Shown here in pieces: positions 35,386 through 43,429 of a stretch of 64,000 nt of DNA (position 1 is its first letter; each line of letters begins with the position of its first letter). Location of the stretch: positions 291,501-355,500 of the forward strand of contig NZ_CP120679.1 in NCBI RefSeq assembly GCF_029537375.1, read 5' to 3'. A program made the translations under genes and the position numbers. Origin of the DNA: Bacillus sp. HSf4 (GTDB lineage: Bacteria > Bacillota > Bacilli > Bacillales > Bacillaceae). Below the pieces are notes generated by a model. The model was given only the letters and a program-made list of their open reading frames with translations. It did no database searches and was not told the DNA's origin.

Positions 35386-36207
35386 ATGAATATTCGAGAT
35401 ACGGTAAAACTTACGCTCTTTACAGAAAAGCTGAAGGATTCACTTTCATATAAACAGCAGTCAAACACAAAAAGGTCTGAGTCCGAAGCCGTTGCAAAAA
35501 AGGATACGCTGACCATCAGCAAACAGGCTGAAGAAGCGCAAAAAAACGGACAATCGGGAAAACCGCGAATGAATGGTGCACAGTTTTCCATTTATTCTCT
35601 CTATGTAGACAGACAGCGCCTCAGCAGCACGATCGAAGAAACTCTCAGCGAAAACGGTATCACCCTTGCGGAAAATGAAAGCATCCAAATTCATATTGAT
35701 GAAAAAAATAACATTACAGTTGAAGGGACTCTTGACGATCAGAAAAGAGTGCAAATCGAAAAGGCGCTGAATGGCGTAGAACAGCTGGGAGCGCGGCTGT
35801 TAAGCCATTCGGATTATGTCGGTGAACAGAATGGAAAGCCGGTAGACAAAGCCGCTTACGAAAAATGGCATGTCAATGAGTTTTTAAAAACGATGGCCGG
35901 GCTGACGCTGTCGGATGTCAGCTTGAATGAAGCGGGTGACATCATCGGCGGAAATGAGAAGCTTGAAAAAGTCATGCAAGCGGCCGCAAACCCGAAAAGC
36001 GATTTGGACAGAAGCTGCCGAAGCATGCTGAAAAAACTGAAGAATGTATTGGCAAAAGGTCCGGACACCATCCCCGACAGATCCGCTACTTTTGGCTATT
36101 CCGGCGGAACGCTCATGGATCTGAATGTTTCAAAAGGATTTTCCACCGGAGAGCTTGAAGAATGGCTGGATGATCCGCTGTTAAGAAAGGCCATCCTGAA
36201 TGGCTGA
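35386..36207 (+). CDS. Hypothetical protein
   Basis: 273 residues, hydrophilic, no signal peptide or membrane segment. The N-terminal part (NIRDTVKLTLFTEKLKDSL, KDTLTISKQAEEAQ) is helical and Lys/Ser-rich; the middle has SIQIHIDEKNNITVEG. I do not recognise a family with confidence. AAAGGAG precedes the ATG at 35386; a TTG five codons upstream overlaps that site. It lies 22 bases after the PPC gene and overlaps the next gene by 8 bases, so the three are likely one operon. Confidence 0.6.
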   Translation: MNIRDTVKLTLFTEKLKDSLSYKQQSNTKRSESEAVAKKDTLTISKQAEEAQKNGQSGKPRMNGAQFSIYSLYVDRQRLSSTIEETLSENGITLAENESIQIHIDEKNNITVEGTLDDQKRVQIEKALNGVEQLGARLLSHSDYVGEQNGKPVDKAAYEKWHVNEFLKTMAGLTLSDVSLNEAGDIIGGNEKLEKVMQAAANPKSDLDRSCRSMLKKLKNVLAKGPDTIPDRSATFGYSGGTLMDLNVSKGFSTGELEEWLDDPLLRKAILNG

Positions 36208-36526
36208 TCTGATATATAACGAGCCTTTTGAGCCTGAAGAATGGGCTTGGAAAATTGGCGGTGACACATATTTGCTGAAAAAACACCGGCAAATTGACTG
36301 TGAATATAGTGAAGAAGACCATGAAGGGTTCTTTGAGTATGATTACGATTTTATGACTCTTTCTTGTTTTGATGAAAAAGGGACCGAGCTATTTACCGCC
36401 AGAACATATTGCGATGAGGATGAGATGCACTTCCTTTCCCGTCCGAACGGCAGCCTTAAGGACAATGAACGTCAAGTGATAGAGAAAATTAAAAAAAAGT
36501 TTCATGTTATAGATATAAGATATTAA
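36200..36526 (+). CDS. Small acidic hypothetical protein
   Basis: 108 residues, strongly acidic (EEDHEGFFEYDYDFMTL), no membrane segment. The ATG overlaps the end of the previous gene by 8 bases, pointing to translational coupling. Not recognised. A terminator follows directly. Confidence 0.6.
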   Translation: MADLIYNEPFEPEEWAWKIGGDTYLLKKHRQIDCEYSEEDHEGFFEYDYDFMTLSCFDEKGTELFTARTYCDEDEMHFLSRPNGSLKDNERQVIEKIKKKFHVIDIRY

Positions 36527-36551
36527 GCAGGCCGAAGGGCTTGCTTTTTTT
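36525..36551 (+). terminator. Terminator of the PPC operon
   Basis: AAGCAGGCC (36525-36533) pairs with GGCTTGCTT (36538-36546) with one mismatch and a GAAG loop, followed by a T-run. Confidence 0.8.
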
Positions 36552-36577
36552 AAGGCGAAAAAATTTAAATTTTCGCA

Positions 36578-36608
36578 TTGACTCTCACGTTGCGTGATAC
36601 TTTATAGT
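36578..36608 (+). promoter_or_regulatory. MerR-type promoter with 19-bp spacer
   Basis: TTGACT (36578-36583) and TATAGT (36603-36608) are 19 bases apart, the over-long spacing that MerR activators correct by twisting DNA. The spacer holds the dyad TCACG-TTG-CGTGA. Strong case for autoregulation by the next gene. Confidence 0.8.
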
Positions 36609-36632
36609 CAATAACAAAGGGAGGTCAAATTC

Positions 36633-37385
36633 ATGAAAATGAAAGTGAAAGAAGTTGCTGACTTAGTCGGCATCAGTGTGCGCACACTGCATCATTATGA
36701 TGAAATCGGACTTTTGAATCCGTCGGAGACAACTGAATCGGGCTATCGGCTGTATTCAGATGACGATCTGGAAAAGCTGCAGCAGATTTTGTTTTTTAGA
36801 GAGCTCGACTTCCCTTTAAAAAAGATTAAAAACATTCTCGAAAGTCCTTCTTTTGACCGCAATGAAGCGCTCCAGATGCACCGCAAAATGCTTTTGGAGA
36901 AACGCAGACGGCTGGATCAAATGATTGACACCATCGACAAAACGATAAAATTTGCGAAAGGAGAAATTGAAATGACGAATGAAGAAAGGTTTGCAGGCTT
37001 CGATTTCAGCCAAAACCCATATGAAGAGGAAGCGAGTGAACGCTGGGGAGATGAAGCCATCGACAAAACGAAGGCCCATATTGAGGCTATGTCCGAAGAC
37101 GAACGAAAAGCAATGGAGCAGCAATATGATGCCATTTACAGAAAAATCGCCGCCCTTCGAAATGGTGCGCCTGATTCAGAAGAGGCGCAGGCGGCCATTC
37201 AAGAATGGTATGATTTTTTAAACCAAAATTCCGGTCATCACTTTTCGCTTGAGACTTTCAAATGCATCGGGCAAATGTATGTCGATGATGAACGCTTCAC
37301 AAAAAATATCGATCAGTACGGAACCGGTTTGGCGAAGTTTATGTGCGACGCCATGGCGGTTTTTGCGGACCGGAATAAGCAATGA
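36633..37385 (+). CDS. MerR-family activator with TipAS-like ligand domain (Mta-like)
   Basis: 250 residues. N-terminal MerR helix-turn-helix ([20 protein letters not shown]) with wing [13 protein letters not shown], a coiled coil about residues 75-110, and a C-terminal TipAS-type drug-binding domain ([20 protein letters not shown]). The closest relative I know is B. subtilis Mta, a global activator of multidrug efflux genes. No transporter gene is adjacent, so its targets beyond its own promoter are elsewhere. Confidence 0.85.
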   Translation: MKMKVKEVADLVGISVRTLHHYDEIGLLNPSETTESGYRLYSDDDLEKLQQILFFRELDFPLKKIKNILESPSFDRNEALQMHRKMLLEKRRRLDQMIDTIDKTIKFAKGEIEMTNEERFAGFDFSQNPYEEEASERWGDEAIDKTKAHIEAMSEDERKAMEQQYDAIYRKIAALRNGAPDSEEAQAAIQEWYDFLNQNSGHHFSLETFKCIGQMYVDDERFTKNIDQYGTGLAKFMCDAMAVFADRNKQ

Positions 37386-37390
37386 TAAAT

Positions 37391-37441
37391 GGGGCTGTCC
37401 CAAAAGGTCATGACCATGACCTCTTGGGGCAGGCTTTTTAA
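37391..37441 (+). terminator. Terminator of the MerR gene
   Basis: GCTGTCCCAA pairs with TTGGGGCAGGC and an inner GGTCATG/CATGACC stem extends it; T-run follows. Confidence 0.85.
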
Positions 37442-37529
37442 TTTTACAGAACTTTAAGACGGGGAGATGCTTTTTCGCGTATATATTGGTTTTGGAGTAA
37501 GAAAATGCTCTCGGCATTTGAGAGCGTTA

Positions 37530-37538
37530 TGGTAAAAT
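37530..37538 (+). promoter_or_regulatory. Candidate extended -10 promoter of the holin-like toxin gene
   Basis: TGGTAAAAT is an extended -10 (TGn plus TAAAAT). Just upstream GCTCTC and GAGAGC form a small dyad (37508-37525). No good -35. Confidence 0.4.
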
Positions 37539-37613
37539 ATTCTTTGTACACAAAAGCTAAGTGCTCACTTGAGGGAGTTCTTGCTCATCCCCATTTGAAA
37601 GGGGGTGATGCAT

Positions 37614-37691
37614 ATGACAACATTCGAAACAATCTCTTTAATGATTGCTTTCGGCATGTTAATTGCCGTGTTGTCTAAGAAAGAAAAATAG
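37614..37691 (+). CDS. Holin-like type I toxin peptide (Hol_Tox family)
   Basis: 25 residues: polar start TTFETISLM, hydrophobic core IAFGMLIAVL and basic tail SKKEK. This is the pattern of the putative holin-like toxins related to TxpA/BsrG-type membrane peptides. The ribosome binding site AAAGGGGGTGAT is nearly perfect and is preceded by ATCCCC, which can pair with GGGGGT and hide it, as is common in type I toxin mRNAs. A second ATG two codons earlier is too near the site. GACACTCCCTT just after the stop can pair with AAGGGATAGTGTC. Confidence 0.75.
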   Translation: MTTFETISLMIAFGMLIAVLSKKEK

Positions 37692-37780
37692 ACACTCCCT
37701 TAAGCCTTGGCAAGTGAAAGGGATAGTGTCTGTGTTAGAGCTATCTGAGCAAGCCCCTTGATGGGCCGCTTGTGTGCAAC

Positions 37781-37813
37781 GACTCGACTGTTGGCGCAGT
37801 CGGGTCTTTTTTA
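37781..37813 (+). terminator. Terminator of the holin-like toxin transcript
   Basis: GACTCGACTG pairs with CAGTCGGGTC around TTGGCG, followed by TTTTTTATTTT. On the other strand TAAAAT-like elements just beyond could start an antisense RNA overlapping this 3' end, as in BsrG/SR4; this is unproven. Confidence 0.8.
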
Positions 37814-37979
37814 TTTTATGCATTTCTTAAAGAAGAAATACATTTTACATGCAGCAATCATACTGTGTTTGTTCCTAAGAAAGAAGAATGGGGCTTAATG
37901 AAAATATGTTATTCCATATATTTATATTACTAATTCGTGCCTGTGAAAGCAACTCATAATGCATGATGGGTTCATTCAA

Positions 37980-38150
37980 TTAATGAAATGCCTGACAAAA
38001 ATAGTGAACGGCAGCTTCTCTTCCCATGTTTGAGCTCGTCATTTTGACGGAGTCAGTATTCACGTCAAATAATGTGCACTGTTTATTGATCATTTTTATG
38101 GTAACGCTGATTGACACAAGCCCATTTTCAAAGTAATATATTTTTATAAT
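37980..38150 (-). pseudogene. Unrecognised coding remnant
   Basis: 56 codons are open between stops, reading protein-like sequence (IYYFENGLVSISVTIKMINK, REAAVHYFCQAFH) to a TAA. No ATG with a binding site precedes it; an internal GTG and ATG lack one too. It overlaps the rtpA promoter in antisense. Could be a small unrecognised gene or the end of a lost one. Confidence 0.3.
38111..38139 (+). promoter_or_regulatory. Promoter of the rtpA-ycbK operon
   Basis: TTGACA (38111-38116), 17 bases, TAATAT (38134-38139). Close to consensus and placed just before the T-box leader. Confidence 0.8.
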
Positions 38151-38171
38151 TCATGAACGGTCAAACGATAT

Positions 38172-38430
38172 TGAAGAAGAGTAAGTACGTGTCAGTTCCG
38201 GGGTTTTAGAGAGTCGGCGGCTGGTGAGAGCCGATACCCCCCTGATGCCGAATGGGCTTCTGAATCGCTTCGCTGAAATGCCAGTAGGCGCTGCCGGGAT
38301 GTTCTCCCCGTTATCAAGAGAAGAATATCGAAAGGGTAAATCCTTTCCGTATTTTTGTGAGCGAATCGTTAATGCGATTCATAAAGGTGGTACCGCGAGA
38401 CCCTCGTCCTTTTGTGACGGGGGTTTTTTG
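38172..38430 (+). ncRNA. T-box riboswitch, tryptophan specifier
   Basis: Stem I starts at AAGAAGAGTAAGTA, its distal part has AGAGAG and GGCTGGTGAGAGCC, and the specifier loop reads GAA-TGG, i.e. the Trp codon at 38253-38255. The antiterminator carries the T-box sequence AGGTGGTACCGCG (38385-38397) and is followed by a terminator, CCCTCGTC/GACGGGGG plus TTTTTT (to 38429). Uncharged tRNA-Trp binding would allow transcription of rtpA and ycbK. This matches the known at operon leader of B. subtilis. Confidence 0.95.
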
Positions 38431-38431
38431 C

Positions 38432-38518
38432 ATGTTAAGGAGGTGGTGGCCATGGAGGAAGGCTGGCCGGTGTGGCCATGTCAATTTTCAGTCGGAATGG
38501 AGGTGGACCAAATGGTGA
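38432..38518 (+). promoter_or_regulatory. rtpLP: rtpLP-type leader peptide region, Trp-codon rich
   Basis: Between the terminator and rtpA two frames carry Trp codons. One opens at ATG 38432 and ends with Trp-Arg-Trp-Thr-Lys-Trp-stop, its TGA (38516) overlapping the rtpA start. The other opens at ATG 38452 behind the strong site AAGGAGGTG, has two Trp codons, and runs in frame into rtpA without a stop. In the family, ribosome stalling at Trp codons exposes the rtpA start. Which frame is used is unclear from sequence. Confidence 0.6.
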
Positions 38519-38673
38519 TTGCAGCAGACGACCTGGAAACCCCTTGCCCGCATTGCGAAGGGAGCGGCGAGGAAGACCGGCTCCCGTGCCCGAAATGCTC
38601 GGGTAAAGGCGTTATTCTGACCGCGCAGGGTAATACATTGCTTCATTTTATTAAAAAGCATATCGATGAGTAA
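38512..38673 (+). CDS. rtpA: Anti-TRAP protein RtpA (AT)
   Basis: 53 residues, the normal length, with two CxxC pairs (CPHC, CPKC) that bind zinc and the conserved SGKGVILTAQGNTLL. AT binds Trp-loaded TRAP and blocks its RNA-binding face, raising trp operon expression when charged tRNA-Trp is short. The start ATGGTGATTGC has GGAGG eight bases upstream inside the leader peptide region. The frame is open far upstream, but only this part matches AT. Confidence 0.95.
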   Translation: MVIAADDLETPCPHCEGSGEEDRLPCPKCSGKGVILTAQGNTLLHFIKKHIDE

Positions 38674-39643
38674 GGGTGGTTGTAAGTCGTTGAGAAGAGC
38701 TGAGATAAGCATAGCTGAGAAGAAAAACGATGTGCAAGGCGGCATTCAGTCCGCTTTCGGTATATGTTTTATGGTATTTGGGACGATGTGTTTTGCGTCC
38801 AAATCGATCTTTGTCAAATGGGCTTATGAACAAGGCGCAACACCGGATGCCGTTTTATTGTATAGGCAACTGATCGCCGCACCCATGTTTTGGCTGATAT
38901 TTATAGTCTATCGGGCAAGGTTTGCGGCCAGACCGAAAAAAACAGAGGTCATAAAGGCCTGCACTGTAGGCCTGCTCTGTTTTTTTCTGTCACCGCTGTT
39001 TGATTTCATCGGTCTTCATGATGTGTCTGCAATTGTTGAACGGATGCTGGTGATGAGCTACCCGATCTTTGTGTTGATCCTGTCGGCTTTATTGAACAAA
39101 CAGATGATGCCGATCCGCGACTTTGCCGCGGTCTTACTGGTGATTGGCGGGCTGTTTTTAGCCGTGGGCGGCTGGGATGCACAATTGGTTGAAGCGAACA
39201 TGACGGGAGCGGTTTTGATTATCCTGTCGGCTATTTTTTATGCCGTTTATTTGGTTGTATCAGGACAGCTTGTCCACAAAATAGGGGCTGTGCGAATGAA
39301 TGCTTACGGTATGTCGGCGGCAAGCCTGGCGATGGCCGGATATGCGGGGATTCGGGCAGCTGAAGGTGAGCCGGTCAACCTGGTTGCTTATCCCCCTGCA
39401 ATGTACGGCTTATTTATCATGATTGCGGTTGTAACGACGGTCATACCGTTTGTCTTCATGCTTGAAGGCATCAAGCGGATCGGAGCGGAACGGGGAGCCT
39501 TCATATCAATGGCCGGCCCCGTCCTGACCATTTTTTTCGGCGTCTTGTTTTTGCACGAACATTTAAGCTTGATCCAGTGGTTGGGCTGCTTTCTTGTGCT
39601 GTTGGTCATTAGTTTATTGGAATACCGAAAACAAAGGAGTTAA
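38666..39643 (+). CDS. ycbK: EamA/DMT-family transporter YcbK
   Basis: 325-residue membrane protein with about ten predicted helices in two EamA repeats (SAFGICFMVFGTMCFASKS and TGAVLIILSAIFYAVYLVVS). It overlaps rtpA by 8 bases and is under the same T-box, so it is likely a tryptophan-related or amino-acid transporter; that is inference from context. Confidence 0.85.
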   Translation: MSKGGCKSLRRAEISIAEKKNDVQGGIQSAFGICFMVFGTMCFASKSIFVKWAYEQGATPDAVLLYRQLIAAPMFWLIFIVYRARFAARPKKTEVIKACTVGLLCFFLSPLFDFIGLHDVSAIVERMLVMSYPIFVLILSALLNKQMMPIRDFAAVLLVIGGLFLAVGGWDAQLVEANMTGAVLIILSAIFYAVYLVVSGQLVHKIGAVRMNAYGMSAASLAMAGYAGIRAAEGEPVNLVAYPPAMYGLFIMIAVVTTVIPFVFMLEGIKRIGAERGAFISMAGPVLTIFFGVLFLHEHLSLIQWLGCFLVLLVISLLEYRKQRS

Positions 39644-39644
39644 T

Positions 39645-40022
39645 TTAGTCTTTCAAAACGTCTGCTTTGATCACATATGTTTTTGCCGCTAAGTCGGCCT
39701 GTTTCTTTTCCGAAAACAGGACTGCAAGGTAAAACAGAACCGAAATGAAATGCACCCATGCGGCGCAATAGCGGACGATAGCCTGCCACAACTTTAGCCG
39801 TCCGCCGCTATCGGCGGATACGATGGGAAGCCGGAAAACGGCTTTTCCAATCGTGCCTTGAAGCTTAGTTAACGGCATGAACAGCGGGCAGAACACATAG
39901 ACGAGAACGGCTGTTGCCAAAACGCCGGGAGAGCCGCCTCCGAATATCAAATCCAAACCAACCGCAATCACACAATCGGTCACTAGCGCCCCTGCCCGGA
40001 CCCAAACGTCTGCATATTGCAA
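39645..40022 (-). CDS. RDD-family membrane protein
   Basis: 125 residues with the RDD pattern: ADVWVRAGALVTDCVIA in the first helix, LQGTIGKAVFRLPIV in the loop, then a third helix. Small three-helix protein of unknown role; some RDD proteins act as ion transporters. Convergent with ycbK, one base from its stop. Confidence 0.75.
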   Translation of the reverse strand: MQYADVWVRAGALVTDCVIAVGLDLIFGGGSPGVLATAVLVYVFCPLFMPLTKLQGTIGKAVFRLPIVSADSGGRLKLWQAIVRYCAAWVHFISVLFYLAVLFSEKKQADLAAKTYVIKADVLKD

Positions 40023-40233
40023 AATGTATAACGTCCTTTCTGAATGAAGTTATAAATGAGTAACAAAGGGCATGAGCTATTTTATTTCTTCTCGTTTTGA
40101 ATGGGTGATTCGCTTGTTTTTGATAAAAATTTACTATTTCGCTAAATCATGCTCATTTTTATTAACCGATTTCCCCTTCTCCAAAGATTTGATAAAATAA
40201 ATAAGTTGTAGTATATGATACGGAGGTTTAAAC

Positions 40234-41298
40234 GTGGGAAAAGTTAAGAGAAACGGGCCTTGTCCATGCGGAAGCGGGCTGAAATATAAAAAATGCTGCG
40301 GCAGCAAAGAGGCGGGATTTCCTTCTGTTGCTGTGCAGGAACTGAAACAAGTTCAGAAAGATGTCATGGAATTTGCTTTTACTGAACATAAAGAAACGAT
40401 CGATCAATTTTTAAATGAATATACTTTTCTATCAGATTTGGAACAGTCTGCCCAAAAAATCTGCGTCTTCAATTTAGGGGTGTGGGGTGTATTTTCCCAG
40501 CCGCTTGCAGAAGGCGGATTGACGATTTTCGAAGATTACTTGCAGCGGAAAGGGGCGTCCATTCTCAGATCGCAGACAAAAGAAGCTGTTCAATCATGGA
40601 AAAAGATGTCCCCGGCTTTCATGCGGGTGAAGCATTTTACTGAAGCAGGGGTTCGTTTTGAGGATGCTGTTACACATGAAGAGGTCACCGTGAAGATGAA
40701 TGTGAAGCGGGAAGGGCCTTTTGTAGGCGAGTATGTGCTCGGTTTTCCAATCAAGGTCGCGAGCCATACAGAATTTTTCCTGCAATTCACGATTTATCCG
40801 GCAAAAATGGCGGATGTTCTGCAAAGCAGGCTGAAGGAAGCTTTGGACCGCTTTACAGGAGAAGGCGGTGCGAAAGAACAATTGATGAGAGAAGATTTCC
40901 CTCATGTGTTAATGAAGCTTTGCCGACAAGACGACAATACGTCTCAATCCGCTTCTCAAGAGATGGAATGGGCCAATGATATGGAAAAAGAGACAGCGGG
41001 CGTCATCAGAAAGGGAATGCTTGAAGAAGGCCATTCGGAATCCTTTGTTTGCTGGGCGGTCGGTGTTTGGAAATCGTATTGCGACAAAAAGGCGCCGATC
41101 ATCAAAAAAACCGAAGCATTTGCGGCGGCATTGGAGTACTTTGTCAATACAGTGTCCAAATCGGAAAAATCCGTCTCCCAAGCAAAGCTTGCGAAAAAAT
41201 ACGGTGTCAGCGCATCAACCGTATCGAATCGTTTTAAAGATATTGAATCTGTCTTGGAAGAAGAGCTTGATCAGCATCTTGAGCTGATGCCTTCTTAA
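40234..41298 (+). CDS. SEC-C motif protein with C-terminal helix-turn-helix
   Basis: 354 residues. The start GPCPCGSGLKYKKCCG is a complete SEC-C zinc motif as at the SecA C-terminus. The long middle is unrecognised. The end (VSQAKLAKKYGVSASTVSNR) is a clear helix-turn-helix. This combination suggests a nucleic-acid or chaperone-related role, but function is unknown. A strong T-rich region and CGGAGG precede the ATG. Confidence 0.75.
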   Translation: MGKVKRNGPCPCGSGLKYKKCCGSKEAGFPSVAVQELKQVQKDVMEFAFTEHKETIDQFLNEYTFLSDLEQSAQKICVFNLGVWGVFSQPLAEGGLTIFEDYLQRKGASILRSQTKEAVQSWKKMSPAFMRVKHFTEAGVRFEDAVTHEEVTVKMNVKREGPFVGEYVLGFPIKVASHTEFFLQFTIYPAKMADVLQSRLKEALDRFTGEGGAKEQLMREDFPHVLMKLCRQDDNTSQSASQEMEWANDMEKETAGVIRKGMLEEGHSESFVCWAVGVWKSYCDKKAPIIKKTEAFAAALEYFVNTVSKSEKSVSQAKLAKKYGVSASTVSNRFKDIESVLEEELDQHLELMPS

Positions 41299-41304
41299 CA
41301 TGAC

Positions 41305-41341
41305 AAAAAAACCTTCTGATTGATTCCGGAAGGTTTTTTTA
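41305..41341 (+). terminator. Terminator of the SEC-C gene
   Basis: AAAAACCTTC pairs with GAAGGTTTTT around a loop of 12 bases. Confidence 0.8.
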
Positions 41342-41365
41342 ATAGTGTTCATACATGAACAAAAT

Positions 41366-41389
41366 AAAACCGGCCGGATGGCCGGTTTT
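41366..41389 (-). terminator. Terminator of the flagellin gene
   Basis: AAAACCGGCC and GGCCGGTTTT with a four-base loop, followed on the minus strand by ATTTTG. Confidence 0.85.
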
Positions 41390-41400
41390 GTCTTAAGGTG

Positions 41401-42540
41401 TTATCTCAGAAGCTGCAGCACGCCCTGCGGCTGTTGGTTAGCCTGTGCAAGCATCGCTTGAGAAGCTTGAGTCAAGATGTTGTTTTTTGTATACTCCATC
41501 ATTTCCTTCGCCATGTCTACGTCGCGGATGCGGGACTCGGCAGCCGTCAAGTTTTCAGAAGATGTATCAAGGTTGTTGATTGTGTGCTCAAGACGGTTTT
41601 GCACCGCACCAAGTTTGGCGCGTTCAGCGGATACGGTATCAACTGAACTTTTAATCGTCGTTAATGCTGCAGATGCTGAATCTTTGGAAGAAATATCGAT
41701 TCCTTTTGTCACTCTGTCTCCGGCAGACAGCTTTTCATCAGCTTGTAAAACGAGTTTTCCGCTAGCATCAGAATATCCTGATTTTTGTTCGACTGTGCTG
41801 CCGCCTTCAAGTGCGGAATCGGCTTGTACAACGAGTTTATCGCTAGTATCGTAGTATCCTGCCGGGTTCGTACCATCAGCGTCTTTCCAAGTTGCCGCAT
41901 CAGTGCCGCCTGTTTGCAGTTTTGTTCCGTCAGCTGACACCGTATAAGTTTTTTCGTCTTTCCAAGTCAGCGTTTTGGTGTTGTCGCTAACGGCTGTCAA
42001 TGTATCTGCGTCCGTAGCTTCGTAAAGCGTACCAACCTTTAATGTTTCGGCATCCATTTTATTAACGGAAAGGCTGATCGTTTGGCCTTCGTTAGCCCCG
42101 ATTTGGAAAGTCAGATCTTTAGCTGATCCGTCGATCAGTTTTTTCGTGTTGAATTCGGTGTCGGTTGAAATTCTTGTGATTTCAGAAGCAAGCTGATCCA
42201 TTTCTTTTTGCAGCTCGGCACGGTCAGTGTCCGTGTTTGTGTCGTTGACCGCTTGTGTTGCAAGCTCGTTCATCCGTTGAAGGATGCTGTGTGTTTCGTT
42301 CAATGCGCCTTCAGCTGTTTGGATTAAAGAAATGCCGTCTTGGGCGTTTCTAGAAGCCATGTCTAAGCCGCGGATTTGCGCGCGCATTTTTTCGGAAATC
42401 GCAAGTCCGGCAGCGTCGTCTCCGGCGCGGTTGATGCGAAGTCCTGAAGACAATTTCTCCATGTTTTTGCTGGCAGCGTTTGTGCCAGAAGTCAGTTGGC
42501 GGTGCGTGTTCAGCGCTGCAATGTTGTGGTTGATTCTCAT
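41401..42540 (-). CDS. hag: Flagellin
   Basis: 379 residues with intact terminal D0/D1 domains: MRINHNIAALNTHRQL...SSGLRINRAGDDAAGLAIS at the N-terminus and ESRIRDVDMAKEMMEYTKNN...QANQQPQGVLQLLR at the C-terminus. The central variable domain (about residues 160-290) is larger than in the 304-residue B. subtilis Hag and contains an in-frame 27-residue near-repeat (KLVVQAD... and KLVLQAD...). ACGGAGGT precedes the ATG. It lies outside any flagellar gene cluster, so it may be a second flagellin; the symbol names the family. Confidence 0.9.
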   Translation of the reverse strand: MRINHNIAALNTHRQLTSGTNAASKNMEKLSSGLRINRAGDDAAGLAISEKMRAQIRGLDMASRNAQDGISLIQTAEGALNETHSILQRMNELATQAVNDTNTDTDRAELQKEMDQLASEITRISTDTEFNTKKLIDGSAKDLTFQIGANEGQTISLSVNKMDAETLKVGTLYEATDADTLTAVSDNTKTLTWKDEKTYTVSADGTKLQTGGTDAATWKDADGTNPAGYYDTSDKLVVQADSALEGGSTVEQKSGYSDASGKLVLQADEKLSAGDRVTKGIDISSKDSASAALTTIKSSVDTVSAERAKLGAVQNRLEHTINNLDTSSENLTAAESRIRDVDMAKEMMEYTKNNILTQASQAMLAQANQQPQGVLQLLR

Positions 42541-42584
42541 TTTTCTTACCTCCGTGTGAGTTCTGTTTTGTCAAAAATCTCTTC

Positions 42585-42596
42585 GGCATCCTTGCC
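42585..42596 (-). promoter_or_regulatory. Candidate CsrA-binding hairpin in the flagellin leader
   Basis: In the transcript GGC-AAGGAU-GCC forms a 3-bp stem presenting GGA in the loop. A second GGA lies in the ribosome binding site ACGGAGG about 35 bases on. Two such sites are how CsrA represses hag translation in B. subtilis. Confidence 0.6.
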
Positions 42597-42746
42597 TTGT
42601 GAGATTTCCGTCCGGTGAACGAGAAACTCCTAGGAGCATTCATGTTATATAAGCCCTTTAAGTTGTTGAGGCCGTTTCAATTGCGGATCCGTTGTACATC
42701 AGTTTTTGCTCCTGGGTGAGCTCGTTGTTCACCTCTGACATTCCAT

Positions 42747-42773
42747 ATATCGGCATGAAATTAGAATTTTTAA
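42747..42773 (-). promoter_or_regulatory. Sigma-D promoter of the flagellin gene
   Basis: On the minus strand TTAAA near 42770 is followed after 14-15 bases by GCCGATAT (42754-42747), the exact sigma-D -10. Confidence 0.8.
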
Positions 42774-42974
42774 CATAAAAACAAATTTTTTGATGAAAAG
42801 ATAAAATTTAGGAGTTTAGTAGGAGGTTAATTGAATTGACAAATAAATTGGAAATCAAAAAAGGGGGATCATATGACTTTTGCATCATTAAAATTATATC
42901 GCCATGACCTATATATGTCAAAAAATAACCATTATTCCCATCGTGTCTGAAAAATGTGAATTTATTAAGGATAT

Positions 42975-43130
42975 TTAAAGGGTGAGTGACTGAAAAATCG
43001 AGGTGGAATGAATCAACATTATATAAAAATAAAATTTGATAGATGTTTGTTTTAATTCGATTTCCAGATGCGGACAGAAGCAGTGGGAATTTTTTCTGAC
43101 TGTTTCAACGTTCCTCAAGGAATCCTTCAT
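42975..43130 (-). CDS. Small ORF with strong ribosome binding site, unrecognised
   Basis: 51 codons with AAGGAGG nine bases before the ATG. The peptide starts MKDSLRNVETVRKNSHCFCPH and ends in a hydrophobic stretch. No family recognised. Its neighbourhood beside a lantibiotic protection operon makes it worth testing as a peptide gene, but base composition gives no support. Confidence 0.25.
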   Translation of the reverse strand: MKDSLRNVETVRKNSHCFCPHLEIELKQTSIKFYFYIMLIHSTSIFQSLTL

Positions 43131-43412
43131 TATTGTCGGCCTCCTTAAACGAGTTTCACCAATCAAATGTCCCCGCCAAGCGCTCCAAAATCATTGACAA
43201 TTGTTAACTTCGGTTCTGCTGCACCCCAGACGGATGTATCCCGCTTCTTCTTCAGTAAGTCTTCTATGTTGTTTTTGAAGATGCTTCGAGTCTTTCTTTG
43301 ATCAAGACAAAGCCGTCCAGCTTCAGGCCATTTGCATGTTTTTCCCGGTTCCAGCAAAGGAATGGACGATTCTGGAGTCCGGAAAGGTTTTCATTTTGAT
43401 TAAATCTTGAGA

Positions 43413-43429
43413 AAGATATTTTAAGATAT
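43413..43429 (+). promoter_or_regulatory. Direct repeat ahead of the lantibiotic protection operon
   Basis: AAGATAT occurs at 43413-43419 and 43423-43429, a 10-base period. Direct repeats one turn apart are typical of response regulators of the SpaR/NisR type. Binding is inference. Confidence 0.35.

Larger units (their letters stand above)
37386..38511. other. Regulatory and small-gene region before rtpA
   Basis: It holds the terminator of the MerR gene, a 25-codon holin-like toxin gene with its 3' terminator, a remnant on the minus strand (37980-38150), then the promoter, T-box riboswitch and leader of rtpA. From 37815 to 37980 I see nothing definite. Confidence 0.7.

Noticed and set aside
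43163..43357. Minus-strand frame that looked like a possible lantibiotic precursor beside the LanFEG genes
   Set aside because: No Ser/Thr/Cys-rich core, no recognisable leader, poor start; kept only as part of a general observation.
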